Assembly (NCBI RefSeq): GCF_021442385.1
Contig: NZ_MUZA01000008.1
Coordinates: 89,424 to 153,423 of the forward strand
Direction: 5' to 3'
From: Micromonospora sp. MH99
GTDB taxonomy: Bacteria; Actinomycetota; Actinomycetes; Mycobacteriales; Micromonosporaceae
Length of the DNA: 64,000 nucleotides
Below the pieces are notes generated by a model. It was not told the origin of the DNA. It saw only the letters and a list, made by a program, of their open reading frames with translations, and made no database searches. Shown here piece after piece: positions 26,085 through 33,158 of this stretch; positions within the stretch are counted from its first letter, which is position 1, and every line of letters starts with the position of its first letter. The position numbers and the translations under genes are program-made.

Positions 26085-26453
26085 ATGGATCTTCTGGCGG
26101 ACTACCGGCGGGCGACCATGTTCTTCGAGACCGGTGACCCGAGCGGAGCGGCCCGACTGCTGGAACCGATCGTCGACGCCGAACCCGGCAACGCGGCTGT
26201 CCGGCAGCTGCTGGCCCGGGCGTACTTCCAGTCGGCCCAGCTCAACCGGGCCGAGGAGCAGCTGCGCGAGCTGGTCGACCGGGACCCCAGCGACCACTAC
26301 GCGCACCACGTGCTCGGTCGGACGCTGGAGCGGCTGAACCGGCACACCGACGCGCTGCGGCACCTGCGGATCGCCGCGGCGATGTACGCGGCCAACGACG
26401 ACTACCGGATCGCGCTGCAGCGGGTGGAGACCCGGGTGGGCGGCACGCGCTGA
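26085..26453 (+). CDS. Tetratricopeptide repeat protein
   Basis: The 122-residue protein starts at ATG 26085 with GAGGAGGTGG upstream. About three TPR units are visible: YRRATMFFETGDPSGAARLL, VRQLLARAYFQSAQLNRAEE and AHHVLGRTLERLNRHTDALR. There is no signal or catalytic motif. It is presumably a scaffold. A terminator hairpin follows directly. Confidence 0.85.
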   Translation: MDLLADYRRATMFFETGDPSGAARLLEPIVDAEPGNAAVRQLLARAYFQSAQLNRAEEQLRELVDRDPSDHYAHHVLGRTLERLNRHTDALRHLRIAAAMYAANDDYRIALQRVETRVGGTR

Positions 26454-26473
26454 GCGCAGAACTGGTGACGAGC

Positions 26474-26500
26474 AAGGGGCGGTCCTACGGGCCGCCCCTT
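26474..26500. terminator. Terminator hairpin
   Basis: AAGGGGCGG (26474-26482) pairs with CCGCCCCTT (26492-26500), just after the TPR gene and ending in TT. Confidence 0.8.
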
Positions 26501-26574
26501 CGTCGTCCGGCGGGCGGGCCGACGGGCGTGCCTAGGATGGCGGACATGGGACCTGACCGGCCGGGGGCTGCGGC

Positions 26575-26829
26575 ATGAAGCTCAAGCTGGACCTGCACGA
26601 CATCTTCAACAAGGGCCAGGACATCGACCGTGCGCTGCGCGGGATCATGGACGAGGCGGTGGCGAAGAAGGCCACCCTCGTGGAGATCATCCCGGGCAAG
26701 GGGTCGGGGCAGCTCAAGAAGCGGGTGCTGCGGTTCCTCGACCAGAAGGACGTCAAACAGCTCTACCACCGGGTGGAGAAGGACTCCAAGAACTTCGGCC
26801 GCCTCTTCGTCCACTTCCGCTGGAAGTAA
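26575..26829 (+). CDS. Smr-domain-like small protein
   Basis: The 84-residue protein consists almost entirely of a small MutS-related (Smr) core: KLKLDLHDIF, then LVEIIPGKGSGQLKKRVLRF and a C-terminal RLFVHFRWK. Smr domains are nucleases or nucleic-acid binders; here the LDLH and PGKGSG elements are retained, the latter replacing the common HGKG. The 5' ATG at 26575 follows GGGGGCTGCGGC. It is the last apparently native gene before the accessory region. Confidence 0.82.
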   Translation: MKLKLDLHDIFNKGQDIDRALRGIMDEAVAKKATLVEIIPGKGSGQLKKRVLRFLDQKDVKQLYHRVEKDSKNFGRLFVHFRWK

Positions 26830-26879
26830 GAGCGGCATGGCCTCTGACCTGCACCGCAAGCCGCTGCTAGGGCCGATAA

Positions 26880-26907
26880 ACCATGATCATGCCGTGTCCA
26901 GGCCGTC
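26880..26907. repeat. att-like direct repeat, left copy
   Basis: This 28-bp segment matches 32291-32318 at 26 of 28 positions and contains the shared core GATCATGCCGT. The integrase remnant's TGA stop (26887-26889 on the minus strand) lies inside it, as is common where an int gene abuts its attachment site. Interpreting it as attL is inference. Confidence 0.6.
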
Positions 26908-27345
26908 AAGGGCCTCCGGAGCAACATCGCGGCCCTGGTCCTCACCAAGTGCCTTGTCAATGGCCCGGCGGGTGCGATCTTCGCTTGCCGGTAGCAGGTG
27001 GGTGTAGGTCCGGAGGGTGAAGCCGGGTCCGCGTGGCCCAGGTAGGCCGACAGCGCCTTGATGCTTTCCCCGGCGTCCAGGAGGACCGAGGCGTAGGTGT
27101 GTCGCAGGACGTGCGTCCCGTTGTGCCGGTCGTCGGGGATGCCGGTCGCCCGGATCGCGGGCTTCCAGACGCCAGAGTTGAACATCGAGCGGGACAGCGC
27201 CAGACCAGCGGGTGTCGTCAGGTACAGCTCTACGGTTCGCGGCTCGCCGGTCAGCGTCTCCCACGGCAGGGTCACTGCGAAGCTAGGGGCGAGAGGATGG
27301 CCGCCACGCAAGCTCCTGTCATGCCGAGGAGCGGATGCTGTCCCG
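26887..27345 (-). pseudogene. Truncated, frameshifted tyrosine integrase
   Basis: The leftward frame encodes the C-terminal catalytic half of a tyrosine recombinase: GTHVLRHTYASVLLDAGESI (His-x-x-Arg), then LSAYLGHADP. At about 27029 the frame shifts by one base (a missing G in the CCCGG run). In the next frame it continues GFTLRTYTHLLPASEDRTRR, with the nucleophile Tyr, and ends EALDGLDTA-stop. The N-terminal core-binding domain is missing; the reading frame merges upstream into the end of the DUF5984-like gene. It is therefore inactive unless the frameshift is a sequencing error, and even then it is truncated. Confidence 0.85.
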
Positions 27346-27346
27346 G

Positions 27347-28177
27347 TCAGGTGCTCGAAGTAGTGCCTAGCCCGTTGGGGGCGTCGATCCGTTGAACGTC
27401 AGCGAGCAGCAGGCGGGCACCTTGGCGGACGACGTTCCAGTCGGTGTTCGGGGAGCGGTTGAGGTTCCTGGCAAGCCAATGCCGTCGGTCTTCGTGTTCC
27501 CGCCGCAGCTGGACGAGGTCAAGATTCACGCCAGGTAGCCCACCGAGGCGTTCCAGCTCTTCGACCCGTTGCCCCATGTTGTACATCAGCTCGCGGTTGA
27601 GGGTGTGCACGGCCTCAAGGTATGCGCTGGTCGGGACGCTGAGCCGGACTGTGGGGTCGGCGGTGAAAACGATCTCGCCGTCGTCCTCGTGCCGCCAATC
27701 CATGGTGATCTCGTCCCGATCGCCGCGGGCGGTGCGCCAGACCCGGAGCTTGGGAGGATTGCGCAGGTAACCGAAGTCCAGGTAGTGGTCGCCGTGCCAG
27801 ATCGCGGCCGTGACGACTGGATGGTCGGGCAGGTCCGCGTTCCCGTCGTCGGTCCGTTCCTCATCCGGCTCGGCCACGAACTCGAGCGGGTCACACGTCC
27901 ACTGCGTGGGGTCGGAGGCGATGAATGGCTGCAGATCGTCGGGGACCGGCTCCAGCACCTCGGGTGTAAGGACAATGACGTCTTCCCAGAGCCGCGCCAG
28001 GTAGTAGTCGATGTAGGGATGCGGGTGAACCTCCCGCGTGCGGCGCAGCAGCTCCTGCCCGCCTGCTTCGAGCCAGTACCAACCCTCAGTGAGGCCGAAC
28101 CAGTGGAGCCTCGGCTGGTCACTGCCCCACGGCGACACCTTGTCCAGTGGGTACAGCTCGAAGCGGAACCTGATCAT
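27347..28177 (-). CDS. DUF5984-like protein
   Basis: The 276-residue protein is read from the ATG at 28177 (MIRFRFELYPLDKVSPWG). The frame is open to 28315, but that leader looks unlike the family. RLHWFGLTEGWYWLEAGGQELL is the recognisable DUF5984 segment, followed by YIDYYLARLWEDVI. It is Trp-rich, acidic, and has no membrane segment. The function is unknown; the family is widespread in actinomycetes. It lies inside the presumed decayed element, next to the integrase remnant. The start is uncertain because no clear ribosome site is visible. Confidence 0.75.
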   Translation of the reverse strand: MIRFRFELYPLDKVSPWGSDQPRLHWFGLTEGWYWLEAGGQELLRRTREVHPHPYIDYYLARLWEDVIVLTPEVLEPVPDDLQPFIASDPTQWTCDPLEFVAEPDEERTDDGNADLPDHPVVTAAIWHGDHYLDFGYLRNPPKLRVWRTARGDRDEITMDWRHEDDGEIVFTADPTVRLSVPTSAYLEAVHTLNRELMYNMGQRVEELERLGGLPGVNLDLVQLRREHEDRRHWLARNLNRSPNTDWNVVRQGARLLLADVQRIDAPNGLGTTSST

Positions 28178-28850
28178 TGAGGCAGTATCCCGCAACATTC
28201 GGCGGCCGATCGAGAGCCCGGAAGTAGCCGCAATCAGCGTGCGGAGGTGTCGCAGATCAGTTGGCGCACGAGTGTTGCGCATCAGTCGACGGATGACAAC
28301 CAGGGTGATCCCCATGTTGTGAGAACTTTCTGTACGAGATCAAGGCGGCCCGCAACGGGCCGCACGCGCCGCCGCCTGGGCGCGTGTCCGTCGCTTCGCT
28401 GACGCTCCGACTCCGGCCACGCATATGCCCGCCGGCTGGCGCGGAAGGCGGAAGTCCAAGGGGCCGCCGCAGAACGACAGGGCGTTTGACCGGGTGATGG
28501 TGGGCCGGCAGCCGGCCGGGCCGCGCGGCCACGAGCCCGCGCGGCGTAGGGGAGCGCACGCCGGCCGCGTCGGCGAAGCTGGCGGCGGTCGCCGGGTTGC
28601 GGTTACTGCGCCTCCGGCGGGGGCGCTCGGGCTCCGAGATGGCTGCAAACCCGTCGGCGCGTTGCGGTCCGCGGGTGGTTGCGCGGACCATCCCGTCTGC
28701 CGTCGACCCGGGCAAGCCGAGCAGACCACCGCCCGACCCGCCAGCGTCCGAACGTGCGTCAAGGCCGTCTTGACATGGCGGGCCGGGCGGCGGCCCGCTC
28801 CCCAGGAGGGCGGGTCGACGGCAGACGGGATGGCGCAGGGCGCGGGGTCT
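28178..28850. other. Structured GC-rich non-coding region
   Basis: This 673-bp stretch holds no credible gene: its open frames are Pro/Arg-rich and lack ribosome sites. It carries several hairpins: GCGGCCCG with CGGGCCGC (28345-28363), GTCAAG with CTTGAC (28757-28773) and GCGGGCCG with CGGCCCGC (about 28776-28796). A perfect 23-bp inverted repeat has arms at 28688-28710 and 28811-28833, 100 nt apart, enclosing the last two. Such density resembles plasmid or integrative-element origins and transfer loci, but no replication gene is adjacent, so this remains a guess. Confidence 0.6.
28688..28833. repeat. Perfect 23-bp inverted repeat around a 100-nt structured spacer
   Basis: The arms at 28688-28710 (ending CCGTCGACCCG) and 28811-28833 (starting CGGGTCGACGG) are exact reverse complements. 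The spacer folds into two smaller hairpins. The element is symmetrical enough to form a large cruciform. No coding interpretation fits. Confidence 0.85.
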
Positions 28851-29876
28851 TCAAGCAGGACCGCTGCTCTTGTTGCCCTGGGCGAGTGCCCTAAGGACCT
28901 GGATCATGTCGGCGGAAAAGCCTTCGCCTGCATCCCCTTCCGCTGCAGCCGTAGGGGCAGTGGGAAATGGCGTGTCAGCGGAAGGGCCGAATATCTTGGT
29001 TCCAAATAACCGCAAAATCTCCTGTCGGGCTGAGGTGTCTAGAGCGTCGGAATAAGCGCGTATCGTCTTAAGTTGAACGGCAATACTGCGGGCATCGGAC
29101 TCCGAATTCCTGTGGTAGTTCGCTTGGCGGCTTGAGTAGGCAGCGAGCAGGAGAACCGGAAGGGCGATCGTTGCCCTGGCTAACTCATGCACGGTCAAGC
29201 CAGAGTCGGCGGTGCGGAAAACAACGAACCAACCAAGCCATACTCCGGCAGCTGTCGACGCGAGCAGCAGGGCGTTCCAGGTAAAGTGCCGGCGGCGCTC
29301 CGTGTCGGCTCTTTCTTGGTAGAAAGTCGCTATGCCGCTGGTAGCAGCCTGGCCGGCGGCTTCCTGCGCATCGTCGGCTATCTGCCGTACTTCCGCCCCA
29401 ACTTGCTTAACCTCCTCGTGCTCTTGAAGTAGCTTTACCGAGCTGAGGAGAGCCGACATTCGCTGAAATTGGAAGTCTAGGTGCCTTCGTTCGTGCGGTC
29501 GGGGACCTTCGGCTATCGCCCGGCGTATTACCTCACTGGCCAGTGCGGTGAAGTTGCCGACCAGCAGGATTGCTTCTTTTGGCTTGGCCTTCAAGAACTG
29601 GCCTTCGTCACGCTGCATTATTTGATCGAAGTCGCGCATCATGCGACGCAGAATCGAACCGTCTTCTCTCGAAAGCCTTCCAATTACATCCAATACGCTT
29701 TCGAATATATCGTCGCCTTGGGCGGCAATAGAAGTGAGCGAATTTCGCAACCCGTTTTCTAGCGTGGGGTTTGCTTGTAACGCTTGCTGAAGCCTTCTGA
29801 CGCTTGATTTAATCGACTGAACCAGAAGTTGGAACGGTGGAAGCTCATCCGCGTGCTGCTCCGCTTGATCGGTCAC
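28851..29876 (-). CDS. Unknown two-TM protein with helical cytoplasmic domain
   Basis: I do not recognise this 341-residue protein. Residues 1-200 are mostly helical and charged (LLVQSIKSSVRRLQQALQAN, then MRDFDQIMQRDEGQFLKAKP). Two membrane helices follow: FTWNALLLASTAAGVWLGWF and ATIALPVLLLAAYSSRQ. After them comes a short helical tail and a disordered Ala/Thr/Gly-rich end. Its codons, especially in the 5' half (29400-29880), use far more A/T at third positions than the neighbours, which indicates recent transfer. It lies in the presumed integrative element, so cargo such as an immunity or abortive-infection membrane effector is possible but unproven. Confidence 0.75.
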   Translation of the reverse strand: MTDQAEQHADELPPFQLLVQSIKSSVRRLQQALQANPTLENGLRNSLTSIAAQGDDIFESVLDVIGRLSREDGSILRRMMRDFDQIMQRDEGQFLKAKPKEAILLVGNFTALASEVIRRAIAEGPRPHERRHLDFQFQRMSALLSSVKLLQEHEEVKQVGAEVRQIADDAQEAAGQAATSGIATFYQERADTERRRHFTWNALLLASTAAGVWLGWFVVFRTADSGLTVHELARATIALPVLLLAAYSSRQANYHRNSESDARSIAVQLKTIRAYSDALDTSARQEILRLFGTKIFGPSADTPFPTAPTAAAEGDAGEGFSADMIQVLRALAQGNKSSGPA

Positions 29877-30313
29877 ACCCTATCTTCCCAGGTGGGCGCA
29901 AGTAGCGGCTATCGATGCAGTGGGGTAGCAGCGAGGGTTCAGGGCACCTCGGGCAGCCGCGCTCTGCACACGCTGTGCATGCTTGCGGGGCAGCACGGCT
30001 ACCTGTGACGTCGGTCTACCCGGCTACAGCGCACGTTATCCGCCTTTGCAAGGCAGGCGTCCGGGGTCCAGACCACCTTCGTATGCTGCGCGGTATCGGG
30101 AGATCATCGGGCACAGATCCGGCACAGCCGACAGCGATAACGCATGCGAAACGTCGAGAGGCACCGAGGAACGCGATCCAGGCCAGGGGCCCCTGGGTCC
30201 ACTTTCTGTGGATCTGCCACCACCCAGCGGTTTAGGGGTTCGAGTCCTTAGAGGCCCACGACATAACCTGCCTGTTCTTCGTGCGAAGGTCACCGGGCAT
30301 CCACAGCCACGAC
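29877..30313. other. Gene-free stretch with a 14-bp palindrome and tRNA-like motif
   Basis: No convincing gene is seen. It contains the perfect palindrome CCAGGGGCCCCTGG (30183-30196). Some 40 bp on, GGGGTTCGAGTCC (30236-30247) resembles a tRNA T-arm, but the T stem has mismatches, no cloverleaf closes and no CCA follows. It may hold the promoter of the leftward gene starting at 29876. Confidence 0.5.
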
Positions 30314-30991
30314 CTAGGCCCGATCCTGGCCAGGGCGAGGTTCCTGCCGCTCGTCACTCACTGCCCGCTGCCCAGGAGGCCGGGTCGAGTGCAGGCGGGC
30401 GGAGGACTTGCGGTGTCCATCACGACGCTTCCGAATGTTTCGCATCTGAACATTGCGAGGAAAATTCTCTTCATGCCACGTATCCCAGACGGTCTCCCCA
30501 TCCTCACTGTCGATGACGGCCTTGACGGTGGCCCGTACTGCCCGAATGCGCCTGCCCCTCGTGACCGAGCTGTAAGCAGGACGCCAGATCGAGTCCACAA
30601 CTAGGTCTCGCGCAGCCTCCACCACAGTGGCCGTGTCGCCGTGCAACGACCCGCCTACGACCGGGCCATCAGCCCCGACGACATGATATTCACCGAAGGT
30701 CTCCTGAGTGGTGTAGAAGCTGACGCGAGCAAGTTGGACGTAAAGCTCGACGACCGAACGCGGTAGCCCGGAACTTATGGCCTCAGCCTCGAACCGCTCG
30801 GCGGCTCGCTCAAACTCCTTCTCGGCGGCGTCGTCCTTGCTGGCCGCCCAACGCTTCTGCTCAAGATCCGACAACTGCTGCCTCACGGCACTTCGCGCAG
30901 TGCGCTTCTCCCGTGCATGTGTCAGATAGGGCACGAGGGTGCCGCCGACGACAGCACCGATCAAGGTCTGAACCACGACGTCAAACTGCAC
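30314..30991 (-). CDS. Unknown membrane-anchored helical protein
   Basis: The 225-residue protein starts MQFDVVVQTLIGAVVGGTLV, a single N-terminal membrane helix. A basic stretch follows (THAREKRTARSAVRQQLSDL), then a charged helical body (KEFERAAERFEAEAISSGLP) and an Arg/Pro-rich tail. The C-terminus beyond about residue 190 looks disordered. Codon use is more mixed than in flanking native genes. I recognise no family. It belongs to the accessory segment between the direct repeats. Confidence 0.6.
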   Translation of the reverse strand: MQFDVVVQTLIGAVVGGTLVPYLTHAREKRTARSAVRQQLSDLEQKRWAASKDDAAEKEFERAAERFEAEAISSGLPRSVVELYVQLARVSFYTTQETFGEYHVVGADGPVVGGSLHGDTATVVEAARDLVVDSIWRPAYSSVTRGRRIRAVRATVKAVIDSEDGETVWDTWHEENFPRNVQMRNIRKRRDGHRKSSARLHSTRPPGQRAVSDERQEPRPGQDRA

Positions 30992-31057
30992 GTAGCCTCC
31001 GTCGGTTCCGCTTGACCCAACCAGGGTGCCTCAACCTGTCAAGGACAGCGACGAGCT

Positions 31058-31099
31058 GGTGCATGGCAGGTGCGATGTGGTGCATGGCAGGTGCGATGT
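31058..31099. repeat. Two perfect 21-bp tandem repeats
   Basis: The unit beginning GGTGCATGGCAGGTGCGATG occurs at 31058-31078 and again, identically, at 31079-31099; a degenerate third copy (gctgcatagc) follows. It lies between the divergently placed ends of two leftward genes, near the start of the 30314-30991 gene, so a binding role is possible. Confidence 0.85.
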
Positions 31100-31184
31100 G
31101 CTGCATAGCAAACGTTCCGTGAGCGATGCACAGCAATGAGCAGGCGATGTGACCACGAGCCTCAGTGCAACGCCGCTTGTCCGT

Positions 31185-31832
31185 TCACCCGGCCCCGACG
31201 GCCTGGTCGACGTCCTCCTCGCCGAACCATGGCTTGTACCGGACCTTGCGTTCCCAGGTGTCCCGCCACGCCTTCGGATCGTCCACACCACAACCAAGCA
31301 GGAAGCAGTCCACGGTGAAGTAGAGCGGCATGCCCCGTCCCCGGAGAAGGTGGGACAGAGACGTGTGGGAAGTCAGGTAACCACTTCGCTCAGCGCCACG
31401 CCGCGCAATCTCCCGAAGAGACGGCGCGCCCGCCCGTTCCCGGACGGCAGCGAGATCTACGACGAACTGCCTGACCTGCGGCGCCAGCACTGGCTCAGGT
31501 CGCCGCGGCGCACTCAGCCGCTGATGGAACGAGCGGTGTGCCAAACGGTCTCTCTCAAGTTCCGCTTCCACAGCACTTCGTTCACTCATCCAGTGGGCGA
31601 CGGCATCGACACCACCCCAGGATTTGACGATCGCTGCTAGGACATCGCGGCTGGGAAGTCGTTTGCCCTGCAATACCGAGTACACCGTCGACCTAGCGAT
31701 GCGGGTCTGCACCGCGATCTGGTCAATCGTGAGCGCGTGCTCGCCGGCGGCATCACGAAGCGCGCGCAGCTTCAGCGCGAATCTGGCGAGCGGCCCTCCG
31801 TCGTGATCGAGCGGTGTCGGCCGCCGGGGCAT
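31185..31832 (-). CDS. Tandem helix-turn-helix (XRE-like) regulator
   Basis: The ATG at 31832 is chosen for AGGAGG five nt upstream. The 215-residue protein has one clear XRE helix-turn-helix at about 20-70 (LTIDQIAVQTRIARSTVYSV, then LQGKRLPSRDVLAAIVKSWG). A second, more divergent one lies at about 135-185 (PSLREIARRGAERSGYLTSH, then SLSHLLRGRGMP). Between is an Arg/Pro-rich linker. Similar duplicated domains occur in actinomycete proteins of unknown role. It is divergent from the small membrane protein at 31976 and may be controlled through the GTCTCACG repeats between them. Confidence 0.8.
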   Translation of the reverse strand: MPRRPTPLDHDGGPLARFALKLRALRDAAGEHALTIDQIAVQTRIARSTVYSVLQGKRLPSRDVLAAIVKSWGGVDAVAHWMSERSAVEAELERDRLAHRSFHQRLSAPRRPEPVLAPQVRQFVVDLAAVRERAGAPSLREIARRGAERSGYLTSHTSLSHLLRGRGMPLYFTVDCFLLGCGVDDPKAWRDTWERKVRYKPWFGEEDVDQAVGAG

Positions 31833-31855
31833 CTCGCTCCTCCTACGACTTTGAA

Positions 31856-31894
31856 GTCTCACGATGTCCGCGCTTGTCTACGTATTGTCTCACG
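31856..31894. promoter_or_regulatory. Candidate operator: repeated GTCTCACG boxes
   Basis: GTCTCACG occurs at 31856-31863 and 31887-31894 with a related GTCTACG at 31876-31882, all in the same orientation, in the 143-bp gap between the divergent HTH regulator and the small membrane protein. They could be binding sites for that regulator; this is inference. Confidence 0.4.
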
Positions 31895-31975
31895 CTGTTC
31901 ACCGACAGAGGAAGCCTGGATACCGTCGCCCTAGCGGCAGATCGCTGCCAGTTGTTCAAGGAAGGACGGTTCGCC

Positions 31976-32200
31976 ATGAGCCACGTTCGGGCGCTTTGGA
32001 TCGCCTGGTCGCTCCTGTTAAGCGCGGTAATCGGCATCGTCGGCGGTGGCCTCGCCTGGTTGAACGACGAGCACCCCGCTAAGTCGATCATCGCAGGCGC
32101 AACGGCGTTCGCGGCGACCGAGACGCTGTGCCTGATGATTCTGGGGTTCCTGCTGTTTGGCACGGACCGCCCGGCGGACAAACCGCGCCCGCATCCGTAG
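31976..32200 (+). CDS. Small two-TM membrane protein with a TTA codon
   Basis: The 74-residue protein starts at ATG 31976 with AAGGAAGGACGG upstream. It has two hydrophobic helices (ALWIAWSLLLSAVIGIVGGG and LCLMILGFLLFG) and a Pro/Lys/Arg-rich tail. Codon 15 (32018-32020) is TTA, the codon whose tRNA is limiting during early growth in filamentous actinomycetes. The function is unknown. It sits inside the direct-repeat-bounded segment, divergent from a regulator. Confidence 0.7.
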   Translation: MSHVRALWIAWSLLLSAVIGIVGGGLAWLNDEHPAKSIIAGATAFAATETLCLMILGFLLFGTDRPADKPRPHP

Positions 32201-32290
32201 CACGACCTCGACCGCCAGGGGAGCCTGATCGGCAGCAGTCCGCACGAGCCGACGGGGCTCCCCCCGGCGGGGGCCGGAACCCTTGGAGAC

Positions 32291-32318
32291 ACCAAGATCA
32301 TGCCGTTTCCAGGCCGTC
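32291..32318. repeat. att-like direct repeat, right copy
   Basis: It matches 26880-26907 at 26 of 28 positions. Read on the minus strand it also spells DGLETA-stop, parallel to the DGLDTA-stop of the integrase remnant. It may therefore be attR, or the leftover 3' end of a second integrase gene. The following 140 bp up to the next gene show nothing recognisable. Confidence 0.6.
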
Positions 32319-32465
32319 GGAGGTGAACCAACGGCGACCAGGAATGACCGTCGATGACCTGTCCAAGACCAGGTCACAGGGGAGTCTCGTCCAGTTTGAT
32401 GGGCTATACATTCGCACTAGATCAATACCGCTGGAAGTAGCTCAAGCCGCTGGAGGCAGCCACGG

Positions 32466-33044
32466 TCACGACCTGCTGGGCTGAGCCTGCTTCAGCGGGC
32501 CGCGCAGCCAGCTATCGGCGGCGGCGTGACTGCGGAGGCGCACCACGGGAAGGTCCGGACGCCGGGCCGCCAGGGCCGCGATGCGCGCGGCCGTCTGTGA
32601 ATGTGTGTTCCACGCCCAGCGGACGATGTGCTCGGGGTCGGTGAACAGGGTCCAGAGCGGCGGTTCGACGTTACCGTTCCAGAGCCGCCGGCGTCGAAGA
32701 CGGCGGACGACGGTCCGCCGGACGACCTGGCGCATAACGGTGATCTTCGGCAGATCCAGCCACACCAGCAGGTCCGCGAGATCGGCGAGGTGGGCGCGAA
32801 CCGCCTCGTACTGCCACTCGGTCACCCAGGAGGGGCCTGCGCTGAAGCGCCGTACGTCTTCTTCGAAGGAGGGACGTCTGGTCCACGAGGGCCCGTGGAA
32901 GAGGCCGTCGATCTCCACGTGCGGCGCCTGCAACGAGATGGCGATGCGCGAGGCGAGGGTCGTCTTTCCGGCGCCCGAGGTCCCGGCGACCAGGACGCGG
33001 CGGGGACGGCGCGGCAGGGGATCCGTGGCGTCCAGGTGCGGCAT
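32466..33044 (-). CDS. P-loop kinase-like ATPase
   Basis: The 192-residue protein is taken from the ATG at 33044 (MPHLDATDPLPRRPRRVLVA); a longer frame exists. Walker A is VAGTSGAGKTTLASRIA. HVEIDGLFHGPSW and the Arg-rich lid-like run VVRRTVVRRLRRRRLWNG resemble adenylate-kinase/topology-modulation (FlaR-like) ATPases. The late LFTDPEHIVRWAWNTH segment is typical of this actinobacterial subgroup. The biological substrate is unknown. It lies just outside the right repeat and may be native. Confidence 0.8.
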   Translation of the reverse strand: MPHLDATDPLPRRPRRVLVAGTSGAGKTTLASRIAISLQAPHVEIDGLFHGPSWTRRPSFEEDVRRFSAGPSWVTEWQYEAVRAHLADLADLLVWLDLPKITVMRQVVRRTVVRRLRRRRLWNGNVEPPLWTLFTDPEHIVRWAWNTHSQTAARIAALAARRPDLPVVRLRSHAAADSWLRGPLKQAQPSRS

Positions 33045-33158
33045 GACGGTGAGGGTAGTTCGACCGGATCGGCGACCCGTATCGCTGGACGCCTTGGTGT
33101 TCCTCAAGGGCGGTCTTGAGGAACAAGAGCCCTCCGTCAACGTCATCGGCGGGTGTGG

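Noticed and set aside
28330..28850. Open frames on both strands in the structured region
   Set aside because: Compositions are Pro/Arg/Gly-rich, starts lack ribosome sites, and the hairpins explain the sequence better.
30186..30258. Possible tRNA or tRNA 3' end containing GGTTCGAGTCC
   Set aside because: The T stem pairs badly, no D or anticodon arm closes, and there is no CCA. It may be an old att remnant, but that cannot be supported.
31058..31099. The 21-bp repeats as a CRISPR array
   Set aside because: The units abut with no spacers and number only two.
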